Below, in pieces: positions 22,141 to 34,257 of a stretch of 64,000 nucleotides of DNA (position 1 is its first letter; each line of letters starts with the position of its first letter). Where the stretch lies: assembly GCA_028554755.1 (NCBI GenBank), contig JAPTOF010000019.1, positions 7,884,001 through 7,948,000 of the forward strand, written 5' to 3'. The notes below the pieces were generated by a model that was not told where the DNA came from, ran no database searches, and saw only the letters and a list, made by a program, of their open reading frames with translations. This stretch comes from Cordia subcordata. Its lineage: Eukaryota > Streptophyta > Magnoliopsida > Boraginales > Cordiaceae. A program made the position numbers and the translations under genes.

Positions 22141-23150
22141 TTCAGTATTTTTCTTGTTTATTTATTCATTGATAGAAATGCACAGCCACCTTCCCCCTCT
22201 CCAACCCCCCCCCCCCCCCACAAAAAAAAAAAAAGAACTAACTTTAATTTCAATGTAGTAGACTATTAGCTAATTCAATATAGTGACGTAATTTATGCAG
22301 TCACTTGTATTCTGATGCTGCTCAAACTCTACCATTACTGTTTAGGTTGTCAAGTCCTGTAAAAGAAGCAAATAGCAGGATTTATTCCTCAGAATAAACT
22401 CCGACACTTAAATTAGTAAGAAACCTTGGGAGAACTCGAGGAGAATAAGTGGTTCAAGATGGCTTACCCCAAGAATAAAATACGCAACTATATTTATAGC
22501 AAATCTACGGGCAGTATGATCTGTCACGAAATGTCAACCGCTTCCTCCACCCATCAACCAAGTCGAAGCAGATCTACCTAGCCCTCAGATACTTAGGGTA
22601 TAAGTTTGTTAGTTCTATCAGAGCGCCACCAGGAGTTTTGAAGTCGACTTTCTTTCATTTCTGAGGTGGGCATGCAGGCTCCATCAAACGTAATGATGGT
22701 TCCTAGTTCTGATAACCAGAAACATCCACTTTTGGGGAGCGTTCTTGTGATTTGAGCGCATGTCCTGAACCTCCTCCTTCGCTGCACTTGCCCTTTTGAG
22801 AGATACTAATTGTTTTCCAGCCACGCCCCATGCTAGGGCACATGGCTCATCCTTTTGAGCATGCATGAGATGGAATTTAAATCCTTAATTTTAGCCGAAT
22901 TACAGTTTGTAGGGTTCAAGGAAAAAATTAAGTGTTTAATATAATTTTTTTAATAACAATTATTTGACTTCGAATTTCATGAAGACGGTAATTACACTGA
23001 GTGGAGAAAAAATATAATTTTAAAAAGAAAAGGAAAAGAAATGATTAATTTAGTTTCACCTAGAAGTGGGATGTGAGCAATAATTAGAGAATTAACATTA
23101 TTTTATACATATGTAAAAAACATAAAACACTAATAATAGTAGGAAAAATA
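22141..23150. other. Intergenic stretch with a GC-richer block of unknown origin
   Basis: A C-run followed by an A-run sits at about 22206-22234. From about 22380 to 22870 base composition is less AT-rich than the surroundings, with two overlapping short minus-strand ORFs (about 60 residues) that match no family I recognise. It may be a decayed retroelement or gene fragment. 22870-23150 is AT-rich with nothing recognisable. Confidence 0.4.
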
Positions 23151-23152
23151 TT

Positions 23153-26120
23153 TGTGGCCAAAAAAACTTGGCTAAAAATGGTCAAAATGAGGACAAATAT
23201 GTAATTTACTATATCTTTTGACATATTCACCCTTATCGAATAACTTTGTAACTTTTTCATTTGTCTTTCATCATTATTAGCTATCTAACTACTATCAATA
23301 TGTATATTATCATTTTCAATACATTGTCCAACATGTGTGTATATATACATGTGTGTGTATGTATTTGCAATTGTTTGGCAAAAAGAAGAAATTATAGTTC
23401 ATTTCCCATGGTGGAAAGTATAAAATAGTTTTTGAGAATATAATTTTTTAGAGAATCCAAATTAATTTTTCAACATATTAGTTAAAAAAATGAAATTTAA
23501 ATAACCTAGCACAAATAATGTTGTCAAGCGTGTAAATAATCTGGACTTTTGCTCAAAATAGGTATGAGAATAATTAATGGGTTTTACTTCTAAACATTAA
23601 TTAAATCAATAATTGAGCATGTTTGGTGGAAATAAATTATATACCACAATAAAGAAAAATGAATATAACAAAATGAAGTGTATTCTTTTACATGTCGTGA
23701 CCCTACTATCTTGAAAATCTCTCATAAAATTATAATTAGTATTTAAAACTTACCAAGAATTATATTTTAAAAGGTATATTTACATTTTATCATCATATAA
23801 AATGTGAAAATATGCCATCAATAAAAATAAATATATTAAAAATACACATTTCTTATGTGCATTTCACCATATGTACTCTAGTTAAAGTTTAAAATCGTAT
23901 GTACGACAAAAAAGTAATTTTAAAATCGAATAACGAAATTGTCCATGTTAATTGGTCAATGTTTAGTGTTTTTTGTATAAAAGGATGACTTTGGACATTA
24001 AAAAAAAAAAAACAAGGCACTCCATTCACAATAAAAATGTACAACCACATGAAAGCAAGGAACAAGATAAAAATGTTCTTTTAGACTCGATTGCCTATGT
24101 TGATAGGAAACTAAAATCTAGTCACAATATGACTTAATTACAGCATTAAGATAAACAAAATTACTTTAATGTGTTTATCCTACAAAATTATTTAACTGTG
24201 TTTGTTTTTTGGGAAAAAAAAATTTGTACTATCTCTTTAGGGAAATGAGAGGTATTATATATTCAATTGAAAAGAAAACGTGGTCGGTCTAGGATTTTAC
24301 AACCTTAAATATACAAATTAATATTTTTGGTTGTTTGTTTTTCATAATTTATTAGTTTCCACTTAATGGAATTGCTAACGAGAATTTTAGTTCTTTTATT
24401 TTTAGAAAAGGAAAAAAAGTTAGAAAATTATAAGTTGCTTGGTGACCAAGAAAGAGAATAGAGAATCAATCTAATGTGTGTGTGTGTATTATGTATTAGG
24501 TGTTTTTGCAGCAAAGGAATATTTCTCCAGTTTTTCCTTTTGACTAACTAATAAGGATTATGCTACAATAATTTTATATTAGCACACTAGTATTTTTGAC
24601 ATTCGTGCTTTATACGGATTGAATTTTTTTTATTAAGTGAAAAATATATAATATTTTTATTTTGCATTAGCATCAAATATATCATTAAAATAATTTTTTT
24701 TATAATTAATCATGTTAAAAATTTCACTATTTTTTATCTATAAGTAAGGGAGAATCATTCTTTTGTAAAATTAGAGATAAATCATTATTGATTTATGTGG
24801 TTAGTTAATAAAATTTTATTATTAACTAAACAATATTATTATGATTCAAGGGAAAGAAAAAATTAGAAAAGTTGATAGAGGTAAGTAAATAAATGTGAAG
24901 TTTTTTATTATTATCTTTATTTGATTCAATTGAATCATGTTAAAGTTTCAATTTTTATTATACATAAGTAAGGAATACTCATTTAATAAATTTGAAAAGA
25001 AATCATCAGTTTAGTTCAATGTGAAACTAATGTACATGGTTAATTGTTAAATTTTGTTTTATTTTACGAAATAATATTATTATGATTTGAAAAAATAAAG
25101 AATTTATAGAGAGAAGTGAAAGAAAATGTGAATCTTTTGATTATTGTCATGGTTTGCTCCAATGAGTGAATCATGTTAAAAACCTAGTGTTTATGATTTA
25201 TAAGTAACGAAGACCACATTTTTGAAAAACAAAAAAATAGATTATATATTTAGTAACACATATGGTTTGCATTGTTAATTATTAAATTTTACTTTTAATT
25301 AAATAATGTTATAATTTATATGATTATATACTTTATGTCTTTTTTTCGACCTTATTCTAATATGTTTTTTTTCCTTTATTATATTTCTTTACCAAAGAAA
25401 AAGTACTTTTAGCCACTTACTGTTCTCCATCTCACTAACGTACCACAGACTTTGTGTTTTATGACTTAAAAATAAAAAAATTCGGTTTTGCCTCTTACAC
25501 GTATAATGGATAGAAAATGATATGCAATATTTTGATCCATTTCTCTACCTAGACAACCATTTTTTTAAAAGAATATCATAAATAAAATTTTCTTATAGTA
25601 AAATAATTTTATAACAATTATATAATAAATAATCTGTTATAATTATATTATTTTATTAACTTAAATTACGATCATAATATTATTATAACGTAAAAGACAA
25701 TGATACAGTGTAGATGATAGTGTGAATTTACTTCTATTTGACAAGTAATTTTTTAGACAAAAATTTATTTAGATTTTATGGAGTCAAATTTTGGAAGGAT
25801 AAAAGGCAAATATTAAAAAAAAAGAAAGAAAGTAAATGTAGGTGAGTAAAGTAGTTAGACACATGACGAGGGGGAAAGAGAGAAAATAATGTCTTGGTTT
25901 AAGAGGGAGAAATGAAGAAAGAGAAAGTGTTATAATAATAAGAAAGAGAAATAATAGTAATAAGAAGAGAGTGAAATGAAGAGAGAGAGAGAGAGTGTTG
26001 TTATAATAAGGAGAGAAAATTTAAATAAACAATTATAAGTTATGATTAAAAAACTTTTTTATCTGTCCCAAAAGCATTTTGATCATTTTTTAGCAAGCAC
26101 TTTTTTATCATTTAGCATGG
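23153..26120. mobile_element. AT-rich element with degenerate inverted ends, second family member
   Basis: The left end has TGGCCAAAAAAACTTGGC followed by TAAAAATGGTCAAAATGAGG. The right end (about 26065-26120), read on the minus strand, has TGCTTGCTAAAAAATGATC followed by AAAATGCTTTTGGGAC. These match the ends of the 4.9-11.3 kb element. The inside has no ORF above 60 residues and is strongly AT-rich, with GA-rich runs near 25850-26010 resembling 44690-44860. Superfamily not assigned. Confidence 0.45.
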
Positions 26121-26246
26121 TGCATAGCAGTATTGTTCTATTGCCAAGAGCGAATCTGCAGGTAATAAATAGCTTAAGCATACCATTTCAAAGCTGCATT
26201 GAGATTTGATAACACACGGCCAACAAGCCTTTCGGGGCATATTTTA

Positions 26247-26473
26247 AAGCCCGTTTGGATTGACTTTTTTTCAAAAGTGTTTTTTTTACCAACTTTTAAA
26301 AAATAAGTTTTTTTTAGAAATTAAAAATTCTAGCTTATAAAAAAAATTGAATTTAAGTTTTTTTTAAGAGTTTCAACTTTTTTAGAAGATAAATCAAATA
26401 GTTATTACAAATTTAATGTAATTTTTTCTTTAAAAAAATATTTAAAAAAAAAAAAATCAATCCAAACATACCT
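26247..26473. mobile_element. PIF/Harbinger-like MITE, copy 1 (227 bp)
   Basis: The ends are inverted (AAGCCCGTTTGGATTGA; minus-strand right end AGGTATGTTTGGATTGA), with a flanking TTA on both sides. It belongs with the copies at 56734-56950 and 63668-63890, which share GTTTGGATTG ends and an internal palindromic A/T-run structure. Confidence 0.7.
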
Positions 26474-26534
26474 TTAATAACTCTCCTGCTAATATTTAAA
26501 CAACCCCATTTGCCACCGCAATTAAAACAACCCT

Positions 26535-26930
26535 GCAATCTTACAGGGTGTGGATTCCATTCTTGATTGAATTTTATGAAGAGGTGTTTGTTATAAGTCA
26601 GGCTCCTTTAAACGACACAGCCTCAATAAGCCACGCGTTGTGGGAGGTGATACACCTCTGCACTTGTCGAAGCATTCAATTAAAACGTGGCAGCAATGGC
26701 GGCATGCCAAGGAGACAGCGCAAGGGAACCATCACCATGGCTCTTAATTAAGACACCGAACCTCCTCGACTCTTGCAAGGATGACTTAAACAATCTCCAA
26801 TTATTAAAGCTTTGTTTAATTTCCCACGTAGTGTAACACATAACGAAGCATTTCCAGACCTCAAGAGTTGACCACATGCTAATCACATTGTTATTCCCAA
26901 ACTATAGCTCATCTTGTCTCGTAGCTAAGC
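26535..26930 (+). repeat. Inverted copy of the DUF241 D upstream flank
   Basis: Reads as the reverse complement of about 51330-51690. Shared blocks include the GTCAGGCTCCTTTAAACGAC segment (26597), CACCTCTGCACTTGTCGAAGC (26650), the AATCTCCAATTATTAAAGC segment (26789) and the CACATGCTAATCACATTG box (26873). It places DUF241 pseudogene C in the opposite orientation to DUF241 D, each downstream of the same upstream flank. The 67-residue ORF at 26548-26751 within it is not supported. Confidence 0.75.
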
Positions 26931-27086
26931 CTCTTATTCTTATATATACATGCATACATATATCATACATATATATATCATACATATATATGTATATGTA
27001 ATATATGTATAGCAATTGTCTAAGGCCGTTGTTTTCATCAGCAAATTGAACTTTGAGAAAGCAAACCATAGATAAAGAGAAACTAA

Positions 27087-28620
27087 TACGGCTAGTCCAT
27101 CAAAATTCAACCATTTTAGATCAACTAGTGATTTAGTCAAAAAATGAAGCACCTTCCGACAAAAAAAAAAAAAAATGAAGCACCTATCTGATTGGCTTGT
27201 CAGACTATCACGAATTTTTCCCGCATTCAGCGCCACCTAAAACACCAATCACACAAGACTAACAACAATAACAACAACAACGAATCCCTTATATATTTAC
27301 TGTCCTCAGGCTGTGACAATAGATTGTGTGGGTCGCTAGAAAGAAAAAGGTTACAGTCCGTACAGTAAGTGCAATCTCATGTGAGCAGGAATGAAAATAA
27401 AAATAAAAATAACCGCCCCTTGTTTTTGCATTTCAACCCTCATATCATGTCAGTCAAAAAAATAGACACAGAAAATTAGCCTCACACGACAAGGAATATA
27501 ACTTTTAGTAATCAATTAAACCCTAAAGTCCTAAGTCATAAACTCTAGAATTAGGACTTTTAGTGATCGAAATTAACCATTGCAAAAATTCGTCACAAAA
27601 AGTTAAGTTTTGTGACCGATTTAGTAACTGAAAAAAAAAAAACGATCGTAAAATAGTAGCATGAAATTAATGACTGCTCACCGGACGCTAAAGTTATAAA
27701 GGAAAAGAATTAAGTTGAGAATTTTATTTATGTTTAAAAGGTAATCACTATTCACATGGAAATTTTGTTATAGAAACTTATCACTAGATTCAAGTAATCA
27801 TTGAATATATCTGAGTGCAACACTTGGAGAAAGTTGAAGCTTGCTATGCAGATCACACCCTACCACCTTCCTAATCGAAGAGGAGCTCAGCAAGCTTATT
27901 AGAACATGGGAATCATCTGCTGCACCAACTGCAGAAAGCATCTCCAATGGCCTCTGCGGTTTGGTGGAGTTTTACAACTCCGTGGATGAGCTTCTCAGCT
28001 TGCCTCAGACCCTCCAAACACCAAAATCAGAAATGGGTTGATGGGCTTTTGGAGGGTCCGGTTAAGCTTCTAGATATCTGTGGCATCACAAGAGATGTCA
28101 TATCACAAGTGAAACAACAAGTGAGAGATCTTCAATCCTGTCTAAGAAGAAGAAAGGGTGATTTAAGCGACATTGAAGCCAGCGTTACTAAGTACACATC
28201 TTTCAGAAGGAAGATGAAGAAAGATGCTAAGAGATTGATTGCATCTTTGAAGCAAATGGATCAAAAAATTGAGGCCTCATCATCAATCATAGATGTTGAT
28301 CAACAAATATCAGCTGTGATTAGAGTGTTAAGAGAAGTTAATGTAGTGAGCATTTCCATATTCCAATCTGTTTTGGTTCTCCTATCTAGTCACAAGTCAA
28401 AGCCAAGAAAATGGTCATTTTCAAGATTGATGCACAAGGGAGCAGCTGTTGCGTGCGAAGGGCAACAAGATAACACAAATGAGTTCCAAAATATAGATGA
28501 GGCTGAAAAGATCCAGTTTGTGCAAAATAGGCTGGAGAGTTTAGAGGGTGGATTTGAAAGCATTGAGATGGCTTGGAGAGCATGTTTAGGTGCTTGATTA
28601 AATCAAGAACCTCCCTACTA
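27087..28620 (+). pseudogene. DUF241 family pseudogene, copy C
   Basis: The start region lies at 27087-27130, where the initiator ATG is ACG. A block of about 0.7 kb (27131-27838) then separates it from the rest, which resumes at about 27839. The main body keeps the family signatures (K-W-V-D-G-L-L-E-G-P, R-R-K-G-D, F-R-R-K-M-K-K-D-A-K) but has an 11-bp loss near 28016 that shifts frame, a 36-bp in-frame loss near 28500 and a 1-bp loss near 28567 that ends it early. Two partly overlapping open stretches (27841-28041 and 27947-28597) are pieces of this one broken gene. It is not expected to make a full DUF241 protein. Confidence 0.88.
27131..27838. other. Insertion inside DUF241 pseudogene C, type unknown
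   Basis: About 0.7 kb separates the two parts of DUF241 C, which are contiguous in copies A and D. It contains a short duplicated AAAATGAAGCACCT, an AACAACAATAACAACAAC run near 27260 and segments with TTTTAGTAATCAATTAAACCC and AGTGATCGAAATTAACC. I see no TIR pair, LTR signature or target duplication, so the mechanism is open. Confidence 0.55.
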
Positions 28621-29670
28621 AATATATGCTGATGATATATCAAAATCAAAAAAAGCCCTGCATGGGCATCCAAATTTTAGAGGCATGCTAATGGAATCAT
28701 GTACATGAACAATTTTGTAATATATATACACACAAGATTATACTATACAAAACTGAAAATTATACTTCAATTCTTGCTCACTCTCTCCCTCTCTCTCTCT
28801 CTCTCTCTTTCTTTCTCTCTCTATGCTCTAGATTTGGATCCTTTTCCCTTAATTTGTCCGTTTACTTTTTCTTGTTAGGCTGTCTTTGTTTCGTTTATCA
28901 TTTTATTTCTGTTTTCCTGTTATGGTGCCTGCTCTGAACATCTTAATACCTCTCGCTTGTACATTGATTGATTAATAGAAAAGGATTCTCTCCAGCTTTT
29001 CCGATTAACTCCTTTCCCAAACACGCATGAATTCAAGATATATGAGTAGACGAATAGATCGACAAACTAGTAAGTATGTTACGTTGATAGTTAGCACCGA
29101 AAGTGCAGACCAAAACCAATCACTACAATTCTCTCGAAGAGACAAAAAGCTTCGTTGCATTCTTAATTAGGTTAAGGAGGGTAGCCAACACTACCTAATG
29201 TATCAAATAAATAAGTTCAACATTTAAAAATTAAGTTTAGAATAATTAAAATGCATCTTATCCTTTGGAGTTTTGCATAAGTTATACTGAAACATCCTAT
29301 AGTTTTAAAACTTGCTTACACCCCTATAGTTTTCAAAATATTCTAAATAGACCTCACACATTAATTTATTTACTAGACTTAATTGTGCATATCGAGACGC
29401 TAAGTGTAAATGTATGTTGTAATTGTAACGAAATTATAATTTAAAAATGGTGTATTTTTGTTATAGAAATAGTGCAATATAATTTGCCTTCCTTCATTGT
29501 GACATTAGTGCATGTTTCTCCCTCTAACCAACCCGAATGATATTTTAGGTGTGCTTAATTTACACACGGTTCAATTTAATAGACACACTAACGGCAAGGT
29601 TAGTGTGTCAAGTTTTTGAAACTTCAAGAGATATTAGCAAGTTTTGAAATTAAGTCTTATGCTTATTTTT
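28621..29670 (+). other. 3' flank of DUF241 pseudogene C, then spacer
   Basis: 28621-29450 aligns with the 3' flank of gene A (3805-4903) and lacks the CACTA miniature element found there. A CT microsatellite lies at about 28785-28830. From 29450 to the poly-T run at 29672 nothing is recognised. Confidence 0.7.
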
Positions 29671-30782
29671 CCTTTTTTTTTTTTTTTTTGGGAAGACAAA
29701 GTTAGTGTAAACTGGTATCATCTTGGGAGATGAAAGTCTTCACAAATCATTCCCACCCAACTCTCTTGACAGCTCCAAAGGTTCCTATAGCTAGTTCACA
29801 TCCAAAGGAAAGCTGAGTCCTTAGTTTGAAATCTAGTTTACGCATTTATTCACCTCTTTATATGTAACCGTGTCGGCTAAGGACATTTCAAGATTCCTCA
29901 ACATAAGCCTTCAGTCTTCCTGAATGTTGATAGCTTCTCTTTACCCAATTAACAAAGTAGCTAATCAAACTCGATTTCTATGCGGTCAAGCTCTCTCCTG
30001 ATTGGTTCCTTTAGGCCTTTGAGCAAGGCGATAACTTTTGCCACATTGTTTGAGGTGAGACCCAAAATCACTGCATACCTCGGTCCACTTCCAAGTCCTG
30101 GGTGATTATTTAGGATGTTCTATTATTGTTGTGGGTTCTTCACTTTCGTTACATTGATGTGGATTGCCTCGCGAAATAGCAATAGAGCTAAGCATCCTGC
30201 ACCAACCCACCAGCTGCAACAATTCCCAAATTACTTTTCATACAGCCATCTACATTGAGTTTGTAATGCCCATCTGGAGGTTGCCATCTAATAACCTCCG
30301 ATCTTTTCTTACCGCTACAGAGGCTTCTTTCCTTAACATCCTAAGCATATCCCATAGTACAAACCTCTTGATAATGCTAACCTTGGTACTTACGATGCTA
30401 GAAAGGGATTTCCCAAAAGTGACTTCACTTCCAAATCTACCAGGTTGCTACCACAAACATAATGCCTCATTTTCCCTCGTTCAAATTCAGATTGATCTTG
30501 TAGGTTTTTATGGGTAGTGCAAATTGTTGTTTGGTTGAATTGAATTCCAAACTTTCTTGGCATTACTGCACTCATGAAAGATGATCTTCATATTCTATGG
30601 CTGCCTTGCAAACTGGGTAGTCTGCCTCCGTCACAATACCTCTGTGCGCCATATTGGACCTACACGGTAATCTTCCATGGGTAAGTTTCCAGACGAAACG
30701 TTAGAATTCCTTTGCAAACAATTTGTCTCCAAATATTCTACCATATATAGGTTACAGGCCAAGCGTTTTGTCATAGAATAGA

Positions 30783-30903
30783 TTGTGAATCAAAGCAATA
30801 GTAAACTCCTCGGCTTTATCAAGATTCCATATCAAGGTATCCTCACATTCGCCATCCCTAATAACTCTAAAACCAAGGAGTTTACTATTGCTTTGATTCA
30901 CAA
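30783..30903. repeat. Perfect 28-bp inverted repeat inside the LINE remnant
   Basis: The segment at 30783-30810 (TTGTGAATCAAAGCAATAG and nine more bases) reappears as an exact reverse complement at 30876-30903, with a 65-bp loop. Such a perfect short inverted copy in otherwise decayed coding sequence is best explained by a template-switch event. Confidence 0.85.
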
Positions 30904-31199
30904 CCAGATATGGCAGCAGATGTTGAAAGAGAAGCCAGTTGATCCATGACCTATATCTTTTAATATGAATTGTAAATGGAATAAGAGCTAACGTAACCAA
31001 AAATAGAGTAGAATCCCCCAAAAATAGAGTAGAATCCCTGACCCCTAACTTCCTCCCATTACCAGTGGCCTATTTGCACCTGGAGGCATTATTTTCCAGC
31101 TGTGGAGAATACTTCTTCAAATCTAAGAATCTTGAGCCTTGGGGGTTGCAAACTTAAAAAGCCCGGCCCTTAGAGAAATATCTTGATTTCCAGCACTTT

Positions 31200-32389
31200 A
31201 ACTTAACCACAAATAAAATGTACCTTCAGGTGTAACCTCAACTATGTAGTCCCTCAAGCATGTTAGTACATGTGCGTCTATATACATATAAGAAAAAAAA
31301 CGAAGAGTCATAACACGTTTTTATTTTCTCTCTCTCTATGTCTCTATTATGTCTCTCTCAACGTCTTTGTTCTTTCTTTCTTTCTTGACGATTTTACCAC
31401 AATCAACGTAGGGTTTATTGTGCACAATTTTGATTTGATATCTTTGTTGAGTCTATTATTGTCTTGTGACTTTGTTGTTGAAGAAGAAATTGAGAAAAAA
31501 ATGCAAAAGAGTTGGAAAAGAAATGGAGAGAAAAGCTAAAAAAGTGAAGACCATGACTTTAAGAGAGCGAGGAAGAGGAAGAAAGGGTTTTGGTAGAGGT
31601 GGAAGAGATTGATGAAGATTTTTATTTTATGAGATGTTTTGAAAATTTTATAATTGTTTGTTCATTAGATTATTATTGTTTGTTTATTAGCCTATTATTA
31701 TTTATTCAGTATTTTATAACTATTTATTCAGTAAAACTATTGTTGTTTGTCCAACGTTCTATATCTGTTTGTTTAATAGGCTACTATTTGTTTGTTCAGT
31801 AACATATTATTGTTTGTTCAGTAGCCTATTATTGCTTGTTCAGTAGCTTATTATTGTTTGGTCACTGCTCTATAACTGTTTGTTCAGTAGACTGTTATTG
31901 TTTATTTAGTAGCCTATTATTATTTGTTCAATAGGCTATTATTGTTTATTTAGTAAACTATTATTGTTTGTTCAGTATTTCATAACTATTTATTCTTTAG
32001 CTTATTATTGTTTGTTCAGTATTTTATAAATGTTTGTTCAGTAAACTATTATTATTTGTTCAGTAACATATTATTTATCAAAATATATTTAGAATTGAAA
32101 ATTGTTAAAACTATCGGAACTGTTTATTCACTATTCAATCTCTATTTGTTCATAGAAAGCTTCATCAGATTTACATATTTTTGTTCATAACTCACAATTT
32201 TAAATTACAAATGTTGTGTATTTCTTTGGATGTTGTTACTTCAATCATTTCGATTGAATTGAGCTAAGATTTTGATTCAATTTTTTTGTTGAGTTGTTGA
32301 ATAAATTGAATTGAAGAATTGTATTTAGAGTTTTGTGAGATTTAGCTTTTGTCATGAAACAAAGAAGAGAGGAGAAGAATTGCAAGTAA

Positions 32390-32421
<32 letters not shown>

Positions 32422-32460
32422 AGCACATTAATAGCGCGTCGTGCACCTGCAGGTGCACAG
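31200..32460. mobile_element. Insertion into the LINE remnant, with minisatellite
   Basis: This block separates the RT part of the LINE from its zf-RVT part. It starts near a GTGCGTCTATATAC segment, carries the minisatellite at 31640-32090 and a GAA run (about 32388-32422), and ends near an 18-bp perfect palindrome GTGCACCTGCAGGTGCAC (32441-32458). Like the nested insertion at 5060-7840 it pairs GTGCACC-type terminal sequence with an internal GTTCA/TGAAC-type repeat, so the two may be related. Borders are approximate. Short ORFs inside (31270-31539, 31590-31802, 32008-32190) are repeat translations. Confidence 0.45.
31640..32090. repeat. Minisatellite, unit about 23 bp, TTGTTCAGTA(G)CCTATTATTG
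   Basis: Roughly eighteen degenerate copies of a unit close to TTTGTTCAGTAGCCTATTAT follow one another, with length variants of about 20-25 bp. The copies are most alike at about 31795-31860 and 31995-32070. Confidence 0.88.
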
Positions 32461-33281
32461 TATAAGTGCCCCCACTTTAACCCACAAAAGGTCCTCCTCC
32501 TCCAGCATTTTCTAGCCCAGCTTAAAGAGTAGGGTCTGGTTCATTTAGTTTACTGATCCAAGCCCAAGGCTTCCCTCATCTTTGGGTCAACACTGTTTGT
32601 CCCAAGAGATCCAATGGATCTTCTTTTTCTCCTCCTTCGATCCCACACAAACTTCTTTTGTATTTTTTCAATCTCATTACAAGTCTAAATGGGTAATCTT
32701 GCTAAGTGAATTACATATGAGGGTAGCGTCAAAACTGGTTTTGTCAAAGTAATTCTCCAGGCCAAAGAGAAGCAATCACTTTTCATTTAGCCATCTTCGC
32801 CTGCATCTTGTCAACGATGATTGTGTACGTCCCTTACTAACTCAAACCATGTATATTAGAACTCCAATATTAGTCCTTAAAGAATTTGCAATGAGGATGC
32901 TACTTGCTAGCTTTCAACTTTTGCTTCACGTCCTGGCTAATATTCTTGGAACAAAACATGTTTGACTCTGATAGATTAATTGCTTGACCCGATTCTGAGC
33001 AGAAATTCTCCATAATCTCTTATATTACCTCCATCTACTGCTCCAAGGCCCCTGCAAACAAGAAAAGATCGTTAGCGAAAATATATATGGGAAAAAGGCT
33101 AGAGAGGCATCTTGTTAATGTGTTCGGGGTCCCATCTACCCATTTCTATAGCTTCATTAATCGATTTAGGTAATCTTTTCATGCAAATAATAAAAATATA
33201 GGGAGATGAGGGTTCAATTATCTTGTAAATGTCAGATATTATATAGAAGGATAAAACACATTTTGCTCTTAAATTTGTAAT

Positions 33282-34247
33282 CGGTAAAAGGCATAATTCC
33301 CCCCTGTTGTTGCGGAAATGTGCATAACATATTCTATGGTTACGAAATTAGCTAAATTACTCTAAATAATTTTAGTGAAAATATACACACCCCTTAAAAA
33401 ATAACAATCATTAATTTTGAACCTATAACTTTAGACTAAAGTTATTACATTCTAGCCAACAAAGCTAGAAATAATTTTGTGTTTTATTTTCTTGACATGA
33501 TAAAATATCCTGATTCGTAATGAAAGAAATTAAAAAATTTATTGAGTTAGATCATCATTGTCTTCTCCACTATAAAAGCACAACCAAGCAGACCCAAAAG
33601 CCAATGCTAACCAAAGACTTGACCTAACATTATCACATTATGTGGCCATTAGATGAATGATCAGCCAATGTCAAGTTACTATCCAACCAAAAGCAACGTC
33701 TCTGGACATCTCCGATCGCCGTTATAATGTTGCACCACCATTAACCACAAAGTTTCAAGCTTTCATCAGAGCCTTTCCAGGTGAAGCCATAGCGCGCGAC
33801 CACCACAGAAGACTTCCTTGTGGCCTTGCGAGTCACAGGGGAGATAGGTAGGGGGGTCGCTAACGGGGGAGGGGATGGGATTCATTACTGGGGGAGGGCG
33901 TGGATGAGCTATCAGGGAAAAGGTGTGGGGGAGTGATGGGACGGAAGGGGAAGGGGAAGAAGGTGTTTTGTTTTTTTTTTAAAGTTTTTATTTATATCTT
34001 TTATTTTACTATTTATTAGGGGTAAGATAGTCCATTCATTACATTTAGAATCAAAATACACAAATGAAATTGTATTAGGCATACGTGAGGCTCAAATTTC
34101 GTTATTTGGGACGAAATTTCTAATGGAGGGGGTGTATATACACCCTCACTAAAACCATAGCATGTGATTTAACCAATTTCGTAATCTTAAGATATGTTGT
34201 GTACATTTTTTAAAGCATGGGGGAGGGGGGGGTTACGCTTTTTACCC
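33282..34247. mobile_element. MULE-type TIR element (966 bp) with GC-richer core
   Basis: The left end (CGGTAAAAGGCATAATTCCCC) and the minus-strand right end (GGGTAAAAAGCGTAACCCCC) are inverted copies, alignable for about 100 bp through TACGAAATTAGCTAAAT / TACGAAATTGGTTAAAT. A 10-bp flank AATTTGTAAT (33272-33281) is repeated as AATTTATAAT (34248-34257), one mismatch. Its core (about 33600-33960) is distinctly less AT-rich than the surroundings and contains a 64-residue ORF without recognised similarity. A captured gene fragment (Pack-MULE) is possible but not shown. Confidence 0.78.
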
Positions 34248-34257
34248 AATTTATAAT

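Larger units (their letters stand above)
29672..33235 (-). mobile_element. LINE (non-LTR retrotransposon) remnant, 5'-truncated and decayed
   Basis: Read on the minus strand, three landmarks appear in LINE order. A reverse transcriptase C-terminal part lies at about 33030-32560, with S-G-Q-A-I-N-L-S-x-S and later D-K-M-Q-A-K. A zinc-knuckle-like zf-RVT segment lies at about 30740-30580 (W-K-L-T-H-G-R-L-P-C-R-S-N-M-A-H-R-G-I, then C-K). An RNase H-like start lies at about 30310-30200 (W-Q-P-P-D-G-H-Y-K-L-N-V-D-G). A T-run at 29672-29690 would be the poly(A) tail. Stops and frameshifts are frequent, and the 5' part (endonuclease and RT palm) is absent. An unrelated block at about 31200-32460 interrupts it. 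The short plus-strand ORF at 30164-30517 is its antisense shadow. Confidence 0.78.

Noticed and set aside
22593..22866. Two overlapping minus-strand ORFs of about 60 residues
   Set aside because: They use different frames, match no family I know, and lack a conserved start; kept only as an unassigned GC-richer block.
30164..30517. 117-residue plus-strand ORF
   Set aside because: It is antisense to the LINE RNase H and zinc-knuckle segments.
31640..32090. Regularly spaced repeats resembling a CRISPR array
   Set aside because: Units are contiguous and degenerate without unique spacers, in a plant nuclear context.
31270..32190. Three short ORFs that could be taken for small membrane proteins
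   Set aside because: They are hydrophobic only because the minisatellite is T-rich.
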